NCBI GenBank assembly: GCA_965205225.1
Contig: CBDBFZ010000003.1
Coordinates: 1,984,001 to 2,048,000 of the forward strand
Source of the DNA: Litorimonas sp965205225
Lineage (GTDB): Bacteria > Pseudomonadota > Alphaproteobacteria > Caulobacterales > Maricaulaceae
DNA: 64,000 bases
Direction of reading: 5' to 3'
Shown here: positions 56,491 through 64,000 of the stretch, one piece after another
How the letters are laid out: each line of letters starts with the position of its first letter
Position numbering within the stretch: the stretch's first letter is position 1
The notes under the pieces: generated by a model
Told to the model about the DNA's origin: nothing
Databases searched by the model: none
The model's input: only the letters and a program-made list of their open reading frames with translations
Position numbers and translations under genes: made by a program

Positions 56491-57738
56491 ATGGCAAAAA
56501 CCAAGACCAATCAGTCCCGTATGTATGTACCGGAGCCGCCGTTCCGGCCGGGTGATACGCCGGATTACAGCCACATCTCCGTCCCGGCCAACCACACACC
56601 ACCACGGCTAGATCCGCTCTGCGACGATCACGAAACGGCAGAACATGCGCTTAAACTGATTCGCGTGATGCGCTTTAACGGCGACACGGCAGGTGAGTGG
56701 ATTCCGAACCAGACCCCCGATGTGAAACGCAAAATGCTGCACGACATGATGCTGACCCGCGCGATGGATGAGCGCATGTTCGCGATGCAGCGCCAGGGCA
56801 AGATGAGCTTCTACATGAAGAGCACGGGCGAAGAGGCTGTGGCGGTCGGTCACGCTCAGGCGCTCCGGGACAGCGACATGGTGTTCCCGACCTATCGGCA
56901 ACAAGGCATGCTGATCAACCGGGGCGCGTCGATGCTGGAAATGATGAACCAGTGCCTGTCCAATTCCGGCGATCCGCTACAGGGCAAGAACATTCCGGTT
57001 CTGTACAGTTTCCGCAAACATAGTTTCTTCTCGATCTCGGGCAATTTGGGTACGCAGCTGATCCAGGCGGTCGGCTGGGCGATGGCTGAAGCCTATAAGA
57101 ATGAAGACGGCATTGCCTCCGCCTTCACCGGCGAAGGGGCCACGGCGGAAGGCGATTTTCACTATGCACTGAACTTCGCATCGACTTACCGCGCGCCCTG
57201 CATCATCAATGTCGTCAATAATCAGTGGGCCATTTCCAGCTTCCAGGGCATTGCCATGGGCGAAGGTGAGAGTTTTGCGGCACGCGGCACGGGCTATGGT
57301 CTCGCAACCTTGCGCGTAGATGGCAATGACGCGCTCGCCGTCTATGCGGCAACCAGCTGGGCGGCGGAGCGCGCCCGCAAGGGCGGTGGCGCCACGGTGA
57401 TCGAGCATTTTACCTATCGCAAAGAAGGTCATTCGACGTCGGATGATCCGAGCAAATACCGACCCGCCAATGAGGCCGAAGTCTGGCCCTTCGGTGATCC
57501 AGTGGATCGGCTGAAAGCTCATCTGATCAAAATCGGCGAATGGGACGAAGATCGGCACGAAGCACAAGCCAAAGAAGTGAAAGTCTTCGTACGCGAAACC
57601 TACAAGAAGGCCGAAGCACTCGGCACGGTCGACAGCGGTCCTCAGGTCGACGATTTCACCATGTTCGAACAGGTCTATGCCGACCCGCCGCAAATGCTGC
57701 TGGAGCAGGAAGACATGTTCAAGCGGGAGCTTGGCTAA
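56491..57738 (+). CDS. bkdA1: branched-chain 2-oxoacid dehydrogenase E1 alpha
   Basis: A 415-residue thiamine-diphosphate subunit that decarboxylates the 2-oxo acids of Val, Leu and Ile. MDERMFAMQRQGKMSFYMKSTGEEA, FPTYRQQGMLINRG and the TPP-binding GEGATAEGDFHYALNFA...NNQWAISS (GDG-x-NN type) segments are all clear, as is the phospho-loop-like HSTSDDPSKYR. Length fits the BCKDH rather than the pyruvate form. It overlaps the E1 beta gene by one base, so the two chains are made together. Confidence 0.95.
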   Translation: MAKTKTNQSRMYVPEPPFRPGDTPDYSHISVPANHTPPRLDPLCDDHETAEHALKLIRVMRFNGDTAGEWIPNQTPDVKRKMLHDMMLTRAMDERMFAMQRQGKMSFYMKSTGEEAVAVGHAQALRDSDMVFPTYRQQGMLINRGASMLEMMNQCLSNSGDPLQGKNIPVLYSFRKHSFFSISGNLGTQLIQAVGWAMAEAYKNEDGIASAFTGEGATAEGDFHYALNFASTYRAPCIINVVNNQWAISSFQGIAMGEGESFAARGTGYGLATLRVDGNDALAVYAATSWAAERARKGGGATVIEHFTYRKEGHSTSDDPSKYRPANEAEVWPFGDPVDRLKAHLIKIGEWDEDRHEAQAKEVKVFVRETYKKAEALGTVDSGPQVDDFTMFEQVYADPPQMLLEQEDMFKRELG

Positions 57739-58754
57739 TGCCCCAAATGTCGATAATTGAAGCCATCCGCGACGCGATGGACGTGAAGATGGCCGAAGAC
57801 CCGAATGTGCTGACATTTGGCGAGGATGTCGGGTTTTTTGGCGGCGTGTTTCGCTGCACGGCAGGCCTTCAGGAAAAACATGGGCTGCACCGCTGTTTTG
57901 ATACACCGATCAGTGAGGGCGGGATTATCGGTATTGCCATCGGCATAGCTGCAAACGGGCTGCGCCCGGTCGCAGAGATCCAGTTCGCGGATTACATCTA
58001 TCCGGCCTTTGATCAGATCGCATCGGAAGCGGCGCGCCTGCGCTACCGCTCCAATGGCGACTTTGCCGCACCAATCACGATCCGCACGCCCGTTGGCGGC
58101 GGTATTTTCGGCGGTCCGACCCATAGCCAGTCGCCGGAGTCGCTATTCACCCATATTGCCGGTCTGAAAACCATCATTCCGAGTAATCCCTATGACGCAA
58201 AGGGCCTGCTGATCTCAGCCATTGAAAGCGACGATCCCGTGCTCTTTCTGGAGCCAAAGCGGCTTTATAACGGGCCTTTTGACGGCGATCATGAAACGCC
58301 GTCCGTGTCCTGGAAAGGCCATGAACTCGGCGAAGTTCCGAACGGACGCTACACGGTCGAGCTTGGCAAAGCGCGGACCGTCAGCGAAGGCTCGGACATT
58401 ACCCTCATCGCCTACGGCACGATGGTCTGGGTCGCCGAAGCGGTTGTGAAAAATCTCGGTCTCTCGGCCGATATTCTCGATCTACGATCGCTCGTTCCGC
58501 TTGATATCGACGCCATTGAAACCAGCGTAAAGAAAACCGGCCGCTGCGTGATTCTGCATGAGGCGACGCGAACGTCGGGTTTCGGCGCGGAACTGATGGC
58601 TCTGGTGCAGGAGCGTTGCTTCTACCATCTCGAAGCGCCGATCCAACGTGTTACGGGCTGGGACACGCCCTATCCGCATGCACAGGAATGGGCTTACTTC
58701 CCTGGACAAAAACGGGTTACCGCTGCGGTGCGGACTGCACTAGAAGCCGCCTGA
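57738..58754 (+). CDS. bkdA2: branched-chain 2-oxoacid dehydrogenase E1 beta
   Basis: A 338-residue subunit completing the E1 heterotetramer. It opens with SIIEAIRDAMDVKMAEDPNV and has GEDVGFFGGVFRCTAGLQ, the DTPISEGGIIGIAIGIAANG active-site region, PVGGGIFGGPTHSQSPE and LHEATRTSGFGAELMALVQE. The second His-Ser-type residues for acyl transfer are in the GPTHSQSPE motif. The stop TGA overlaps the ATG of the E2 gene. The ATG at 57738 gives the family N-terminus. Confidence 0.95.
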   Translation: MPQMSIIEAIRDAMDVKMAEDPNVLTFGEDVGFFGGVFRCTAGLQEKHGLHRCFDTPISEGGIIGIAIGIAANGLRPVAEIQFADYIYPAFDQIASEAARLRYRSNGDFAAPITIRTPVGGGIFGGPTHSQSPESLFTHIAGLKTIIPSNPYDAKGLLISAIESDDPVLFLEPKRLYNGPFDGDHETPSVSWKGHELGEVPNGRYTVELGKARTVSEGSDITLIAYGTMVWVAEAVVKNLGLSADILDLRSLVPLDIDAIETSVKKTGRCVILHEATRTSGFGAELMALVQERCFYHLEAPIQRVTGWDTPYPHAQEWAYFPGQKRVTAAVRTALEAA

Positions 58755-59992
58755 TGAGCACCTATTCTTTCAAACTGCCGGACATTGGCGAAGGCGTCGT
58801 CGAAGCGGAAATCACGGCCTGGCACGTCAAGGTCGGCGACACGGTCGAAGAAGACGACCCCCTTGCTGATGCGATGACGGACAAGGCCACCATTGAGCTG
58901 ACCAGCCCTGTCAATGGCACTATTACAGCTGTGGCTGGCGATGAAGGCGAAATGGTCGCAGTTGGCATGACGCTGGTGCAGTTTTCGGTCGAAGGTCAAT
59001 CTCCAACTGTCATCCCGGCCCAGTCGAAAAGTGACTCAGAGCCGGAACCTGTTTCCAGGATAGACGCGCGCCCTAGCACGCAACCGACAGATCCCGGATC
59101 TGCGCTTCGCTCCGTTCGGGATGACAGAGATAGGCTCCATCCCCTCGCCAGCCCTGCCGTGCGCAAACGCGCCCGCGATGCCGGGCTGGATCTATCCGCA
59201 GCCAAACCTACAGGTGCGCAGGGACAGGTCACGCATGCCGATCTGGATCTGCTCACGACCGTTCTGGAACCCGTGGACGGGGAAACCCGAATCAAGGTCA
59301 TCGGCCTGCGCCGCGTCATTGCGCAGCGCATGCAGGACTCCAAACGTCACGTCGTGCATTTCACCTATGTCGACGAAATCGATGTGACCGAGATGGAAGC
59401 ATTGCGACAACGTGCCAACGTCAAATTCGCCAATGATCCGACCCGGTCTAAGCTGACAGTCCTGCCCTTCATCGTCCGGGCGCTGGCTGTGACTCTGAAG
59501 GAGTGGCCCCAATTCAATGCGCTTTATCAGGACGGGTCGGATGGCCCCGGCAATTACATTTCTGAGTTCAGCGATCTGAACCTCGGCATCGCGACGCAGA
59601 CTGACATTGGCTTGGTTGTTCCCGTTCTACGCAAAGCCCAAACCCTGTCGATCTGGGACATGAGCGACGAGATTGCGCGCCTCGCCAATGGCGCGCGCGA
59701 TAATCAGCTCTCGCCATCAGATTTCCAGGGTGCGACGACAACTCTGACGTCACTCGGCCCGCTTGGCGGCATCGTTACGACTCCGATCGTCAACCGCCCG
59801 CAAGTCGCGATCTTTGGACCGAATAAGATCCGCCCCAAACTGGAACTGCGCAAGGGTGAGGTCGTCGAGCGCAAGGTGATGAATTTCAGCGTGTCCTGCG
59901 ACCACCGCGTCATTGACGGGTTCGAGGCCGCCTCCATGATTCAGGACCTGAAACGCCGCCTCGAAGACCCGCTTGAGATGTTTTTGTCTTAG
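58754..59992 (+). CDS. bkdB: branched-chain 2-oxoacid dehydrogenase E2 (lipoamide acyltransferase)
   Basis: A 412-residue core protein. One lipoyl domain (1-80; LPDIGEGVVEAEITAWHVKVG, lipoyl Lys in TDKATIEL, preceded by AM where VE is usual). A peripheral-subunit-binding domain lies at about 130-170 (ASPAVRKRARDAGLDLSAAK). A C-terminal acyltransferase domain has VSCDHRVIDGFEAA (catalytic His and Asp). The linker between lipoyl and E3-binding parts is rich in Pro/Ser/Asp. It completes the bkd operon, but no E3 (dihydrolipoamide dehydrogenase) gene follows, so E3 must come from elsewhere. Confidence 0.95.
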   Translation: MSTYSFKLPDIGEGVVEAEITAWHVKVGDTVEEDDPLADAMTDKATIELTSPVNGTITAVAGDEGEMVAVGMTLVQFSVEGQSPTVIPAQSKSDSEPEPVSRIDARPSTQPTDPGSALRSVRDDRDRLHPLASPAVRKRARDAGLDLSAAKPTGAQGQVTHADLDLLTTVLEPVDGETRIKVIGLRRVIAQRMQDSKRHVVHFTYVDEIDVTEMEALRQRANVKFANDPTRSKLTVLPFIVRALAVTLKEWPQFNALYQDGSDGPGNYISEFSDLNLGIATQTDIGLVVPVLRKAQTLSIWDMSDEIARLANGARDNQLSPSDFQGATTTLTSLGPLGGIVTTPIVNRPQVAIFGPNKIRPKLELRKGEVVERKVMNFSVSCDHRVIDGFEAASMIQDLKRRLEDPLEMFLS

Positions 59993-60405
59993 CTATTTCT
60001 TATTGGCAACGGCGCGAGGTCAGGATCAACCCAACCGCGGCAGGCTTCGAGGGAAAACAGGCGTATTTTTGAGTAATGTCGAAACAGCCAGTCTGACCGC
60101 GCATATCCAGTGTTCAGGACAGTATTGACTCGGTCTAGCATCGCCCCTTTATGACCATCCAGACGGTGCTCGACCGCACGTAGGGAGGCCAGAGTGATCG
60201 TGTGGCGATAGGCTTCGCTATCTGTATTCGCACCGCCGACAGCGACATTCAGGGCCCGGATCACCGCATGACAGCGAAAGCCTCAGCCTCATACTGGTCC
60301 AGCAAGCAGATCGCAGCGACTACATGCGCGGCATGGATGAACTTTTCGGCGGCCAATGAGTTGTCGCGCAGGCCTTCACCAATATGGGGTGATCTCTACA
60401 TCTGA
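59989..60405 (-). pseudogene. conserved hypothetical protein with frameshift
   Basis: The minus strand encodes NSLAAEKFIHAAHVVAAICLL and DQYEAEAFAVMR in one frame. It then carries on one base out with IRALNVAVGGANTDSEAYRHT, HYSKIRLFSLEACRGWVDPDL and APLPI up to a stop at 59989. A break at about 60266 explains the shift. No clear start was found. I recognise the C-terminal 'RLFS.EARR.WV.PDL.PL' pattern as occurring in uncharacterised proteins but cannot name a function. It overlaps the end of the E2 gene by four bases. Confidence 0.55.
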
Positions 60406-60672
60406 TTTAAACATTGTCGTCTCCTTCCTCGGGCGTGACGGCGGACGCCGTCTGACTCTGGAAGCCTCGCCGAATAGCGGGAGTGTGCGCCAGACGTTAG
60501 CCCATACCGGGCACCGTCCACCGACTATGACGAACGCTGTTGCTGTATCATATGAGCTGTAATGAGCATGTCGGCTGCATTAGCCGGAGTTTCATACTGA
60601 AACAAGGCTTGCCGCCTCGCATAGCTAGTCTTATATCGCGCGCCTGCCGCCGCTCCTGTGGGAGCCTGGCGT

Positions 60673-60746
60673 GGTGAGGTAGCTCAGCTGGTTAGAGCGC
60701 AGGACTCATAATCCTGAGGTCGAGAGTTCAAGTCTCTCTCTCACTA
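60673..60746 (+). tRNA. tRNA-Met (CAT anticodon), CCA not encoded
   Basis: The cloverleaf is drawable: acceptor GGTGAGG with TCTCACT (G-T pairs at both ends of the stem), D arm AGCTCAGCTGGTTAGAGCGC, anticodon stem CAGGA/TCCTG with loop CTCATAA (anticodon CAT), T arm GAGAG-TTCAAGT-CTCTC. Discriminator A, then CGCT instead of CCA. Elongator tRNA-Met is most likely; a tRNA-Ile with a modified CAT anticodon cannot be excluded. Not the initiator, since the 1-72 mismatch of that class is absent. Confidence 0.82.
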
Positions 60747-60981
60747 CGCTGCGGCGCACATTGTCTCTGAATTAGCAGCTTCGTATCCGTTTTAGGATCG
60801 CTCCGATGGCGATATGCGGCATTACGAATGACGAAACAGTCATCCCAGATTTCTCATTAGAGATTGCCATCGCTCATATCGATAATCTCAAATATACTAA
60901 CTACACAGCACCTGAAAATGGTCCAGGGGCTCCTACCAATATAGACAGCGTCCGGGAAACCCTTCGCGCCAGATGCGGGGA

Positions 60982-63900
60982 TTATTCCGCCGGCGCAAGC
61001 ACCCCGGGATCGGGACGGGCCTCAATTGCTGCAGCAAAGCGCGGCTGTTTCTGTCCCTTCACCAGATAGATGAAGAAGCGACGGATATCCGCGCCGATGC
61101 CGTAGAGCGCCGGGACGAAGAACAGGGTCACGAACAAAGCAAAGAAGACACCAAAAGCGAGGCTGATCCCAATCGGAATGAGCCATTGCGCCTGCAGCGA
61201 CTTTTCCGTCAGCAGCGGCAGAAGCCCGACAAAGGTTGTTAATGACGTCAGCAGGATCGGACGGAACCGTCTCACACCGGCTTCGACCAGAGCCTCTGCG
61301 CCGTCCATACCGCGATTCCGAAGTTTGTGAACATAATCCAGCAGAACGAGATTATCATTCACCGCTACGCCCGCCGCCGCAAACATGCCGAGCAGCGACA
61401 GCAAAGACATGGTGTAACCCATGGTCAGGTGCCCTAGGACCATGCCGCAATAGCAGAATGGAATCGCCGCCAGCAGGATCAGAATCGGTTCAAAATAGGA
61501 CCGGAACGATACCGCCACCAGGAAATAGGCCACACCGATGGCGATCAGGAAGAAGGTGAAGAGTTCTTGCTGGAACTCGGCTTCCCCTTGCGCCCGACCG
61601 ATATTGCCGCGGGTCACGGTCGGATGAATCTGTTCGAACGTGTCGAAGAAGTCCTCATCCAGCGCTTCACGGATTTCATCAATCCGTTCTTCTTCGACTT
61701 CCGCCGAGATGATGATCGCGCGTTGACGCTCACGCCGCAAGATGCGGTTTGTGCCGGGCTCAAACCGAATGTCGGCGACCGTCTGCAAGGGCAGTTCCCG
61801 TCCATCGCTTGTTCGAATCCGGATCGAATTCAGGAAGTCAAGCGATTCCCGGTCCACACTGGGATAGCGGACATAGACCCGCACATCCTCACCATCACGG
61901 GGTAATCGCTGAACTTCTTCCCCAAAGAACCCCTGACGAACTTGCCGCGCCACATCTGACGCAGTCACGCCGAGCGCTTCTGCCCCAGGTTTCAGGTCGA
62001 ACTGGACCTCTTCCGTCGCGCTTTCCATGTCGTTGACGACGTTGAAGACGCCTTCATAGCTGCGCAGCTGAGCCATCAGATCATCGCCTGCGGCCGTCAG
62101 ACTCTCAAAGGATTTAGCGTTCAGAACATATTGCAGAGCGGGACCATTATTACCGTTCCCATATTCAACGGAGATATTCTCCGCATCTGGAACCTCGCCA
62201 ATCAGTTCGCGAAGGCGCTCAGCCGCTTCACTGACCTGCAGCGCCCGGTCCTCCGGCGGGACGAGCTTTACAAGCGCCAGAACGTTATTATCGCGAGACC
62301 GCGTGTACCAGTTCTCGATCAGTTCACCATCTTTGACCGCAATTTCTTCCTGCAATGTATGTTCGGCGTCCTGAATCTGAGTCAGAACTTCTAGGGTGCG
62401 CGAATAGGGCGTGCCTTCCGGCAACTCGACTGTAATGTCGATCTGGTCGGATTCGCCCTGCGGGAAGAAGACGGATTTCACGAGACCGTTGCTGACCAGT
62501 CCAATCGACAGGATCATAATGCCGACAAAGATCGACGCGGTCAGATAGCGGCGGTGCAGGGCTCTCGTAATTATCGGACGATAGACCTTGTTGGCCAGCG
62601 TCGTCAGACTATCGGAAATCGCTTTCTGAACGCGCATGATCCGGCTTTTCGGACTAATTGGTTTCATATGGACCAAGTGAGCTGGAAGGATCAGCAATGA
62701 CTCAATCAATGAGAATAGGAGTGACAGGATCACGACCAGTGAAATAGCCCGGGTGAACTCACTCGTCCCACCGGACAGATACATCCAGGGAGCAAAGAAA
62801 ATCATCGTGGTCAGAACCGCGAAAATGACTGGCTTCTTGACCATGTTCGTGCCGTTGACCGCAGCCTCTAGGCCCGTTTCGCCTTCTTCGGTTTTGAAAT
62901 GAATCGCTTCACCGACAATGATGGCATCATCCACGATTACCCCGATCACCAGCAGAAAGGCGAAGGTTGAAATCATGTTGAATGACACGTCAAAGAGCGG
63001 CAGCAGGGCCAGCCCGCCGGCAAATGCGGTTGCAATCCCGATCGACACCCAGATCGCGATCTTTGGTCGCAAAAACAGCATCAGCGTCAGACAGACTAGC
63101 AATAATCCGAAGAAGAAATTCGACGTGATAGAATTGATCCGGCCTTTATAGTCGTCAGCGGAGTCATTCCAGACCGTGATCGATATCCCGTCGGGAAGAT
63201 CGGCGCTAACTTTTTCGAGATATCCTTTCACATTTTCCGACATCTTGATGATATCCATGCTGGGTCCACTCATGATCTGGACCAGAATGGTTCGCTGACC
63301 ATTCACAGTTGCCATCAGATTGACTTCCTCAAACCCGTCAATGACCGTTGCGACATCCTTGACCCGGATGATCGCACCGCCCGGTTCCTGGCGAACAATG
63401 ATGTTTTCGAACTCGGCCTGACTGTCGGCCTGATTGCGTGTGCGCAATTGAACTGATCCAATTTCTGTCCGGACTCGTCCTGAGGAACTGTTGACCGATG
63501 TACCCCTCACCGCATTTGCGACATCGCTGAAGGTCAGGCCGTACTGACTTAGCGCGGTTTCCGACACTTCGATCGAGACCTCTTCAGCCCGCACGCCAAA
63601 CAGATCAACGGATGGCACATAGTCGAGCAAGGCCACTTCCCGGCGCGTCTTCTCGGCAAACCGTTTCAGCTCGCGTTCCGAAACCGTGTCATCGCCCATG
63701 ACCGCCAGGCGGATCATTTCGTCCCTGGTGCGAAAAATATTGACCTGCGGCTCTTCGGCCGCCAACGGAAAATTATTGATCCCGTCGACCGCGCGTTTGA
63801 CGTCAGCCATCAACCGGGCTTCATCGACGCCGTTCTTACCCTGAACCGTGACCGTGCCGCCGCCTTCACCGGCGAAAGCCCACATTCGATTGACGCCGTC

Positions 63901-64000
63901 GACAACAGAGAGCGCCTCTTCCATGCGAACCACAATCTGTTCTTCAACATCCTGGGGCGACGCGCCAGGCCATGACACATAGGTCCAAGCTCCCGGAAAC
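60982..64000 (-). CDS. RND family efflux transporter permease (5' end outside window)
   Basis: At least 1006 codons of an inner-membrane RND pump; the reading frame is still open at the window edge, so about 40-50 N-terminal residues are missing. Porter-domain sequence (VSWPGASPQDVEEQIVVRMEEAL) is followed by the first membrane block (FFFGLLLVCLTLMLF; GVIVDDAIIVGEAI with the proton-relay acidic pair), a second periplasmic domain and the second membrane block (IPFCYCGMVLGHL, VAVNDNLVLLDYVHKLR, FRPILLTSLTTFVGLLPLL). Closest in style to the AcrB/MexB-like HAE family. The adaptor gene would lie upstream, beyond 64000. Confidence 0.92.
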   Translation of the reverse strand, partial: FPGAWTYVSWPGASPQDVEEQIVVRMEEALSVVDGVNRMWAFAGEGGGTVTVQGKNGVDEARLMADVKRAVDGINNFPLAAEEPQVNIFRTRDEMIRLAVMGDDTVSERELKRFAEKTRREVALLDYVPSVDLFGVRAEEVSIEVSETALSQYGLTFSDVANAVRGTSVNSSSGRVRTEIGSVQLRTRNQADSQAEFENIIVRQEPGGAIIRVKDVATVIDGFEEVNLMATVNGQRTILVQIMSGPSMDIIKMSENVKGYLEKVSADLPDGISITVWNDSADDYKGRINSITSNFFFGLLLVCLTLMLFLRPKIAIWVSIGIATAFAGGLALLPLFDVSFNMISTFAFLLVIGVIVDDAIIVGEAIHFKTEEGETGLEAAVNGTNMVKKPVIFAVLTTMIFFAPWMYLSGGTSEFTRAISLVVILSLLFSLIESLLILPAHLVHMKPISPKSRIMRVQKAISDSLTTLANKVYRPIITRALHRRYLTASIFVGIMILSIGLVSNGLVKSVFFPQGESDQIDITVELPEGTPYSRTLEVLTQIQDAEHTLQEEIAVKDGELIENWYTRSRDNNVLALVKLVPPEDRALQVSEAAERLRELIGEVPDAENISVEYGNGNNGPALQYVLNAKSFESLTAAGDDLMAQLRSYEGVFNVVNDMESATEEVQFDLKPGAEALGVTASDVARQVRQGFFGEEVQRLPRDGEDVRVYVRYPSVDRESLDFLNSIRIRTSDGRELPLQTVADIRFEPGTNRILRRERQRAIIISAEVEEERIDEIREALDEDFFDTFEQIHPTVTRGNIGRAQGEAEFQQELFTFFLIAIGVAYFLVAVSFRSYFEPILILLAAIPFCYCGMVLGHLTMGYTMSLLSLLGMFAAAGVAVNDNLVLLDYVHKLRNRGMDGAEALVEAGVRRFRPILLTSLTTFVGLLPLLTEKSLQAQWLIPIGISLAFGVFFALFVTLFFVPALYGIGADIRRFFIYLVKGQKQPRFAAAIEARPDPGVLAPAE

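Overview
This window looks like a chromosomal segment from an alphaproteobacterium, most likely a marine prosthecate lineage (Hyphomonadales/Maricaulales-like). That placement is inferred from gene content and protein character: a FYDLN/TIGR02300 protein, a CpdR-type response regulator beside an N-formylglutamate amidohydrolase, an alphaproteobacterial pyrB-pyrC' pair, a PrtD/PrtE-type type I exporter, and an Lrp regulator facing a bkd operon. There is no integrase, replication gene or CRISPR array.

Layout. 0-1 kb: FYDLN protein and tRNA-Ala(GGC). 1-2.6 kb: an IS5-like element abutting an rfbA remnant. 2.6-5.9 kb: type I secretion adaptor and ABC transporter. 6.1-13.9 kb: lptD, a ferredoxin-NADP reductase, methylmalonyl-CoA mutase (mutAB) and an unknown nucleotidyltransferase-like protein. 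14-17.6 kb: a graveyard of surface-polysaccharide genes (gmd, an AlgI-like MBOAT, a YHS fragment) cut by IS1182 and IS30 elements. 18-26 kb: hppA, an EF-hand membrane protein, an IS1595 element, ndk, an ABC-F ATPase and L-serine dehydratase. 26-30 kb: a ribbon-helix-helix protein coupled to a methyltransferase remnant, then an operon in which only the iron-dependent alcohol dehydrogenase is intact. 30-33 kb: recR and a nested insertion (an IS427-type element inside the second IS5-like copy inside a DUF6498 gene). 33-42.8 kb: a gatCAB operon with small membrane proteins and a broken nitroreductase, two PlsC-like acyltransferases, ruvX, pyrB and pyrC'. 43-47.7 kb: DegP-type protease, HisN-like phosphatase, XRE regulator, N-formylglutamate amidohydrolase and cpdR. 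48-54.8 kb: two tandem calcium-binding beta-propeller proteins. 54.8-64 kb: a SRPBCC/GyrI-like protein, Lrp regulator, bkd E1alpha-E1beta-E2, tRNA-Met(CAT), and an RND efflux pump that runs off the window.

How the genes work together. The bkd complex makes branched-chain acyl-CoAs, and mutAB would carry the derived propionyl/methylmalonyl-CoA to succinyl-CoA. The PrtD/PrtE-like exporter is a plausible (unproven) route out for the large propeller protein, which carries calcium-binding repeats, cadherin repeats, seven FG-GAP blades, an RTX-like patch and a seven-copy NNDLW tail.

The most striking general feature is gene decay. At least ten genes are broken by frameshifts, internal stops or insertions, and nearly every transposase except the IS1182 one is also frameshifted. 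Core genes are open throughout, which argues for real decay, although isolated single-base breaks could be assembly errors.
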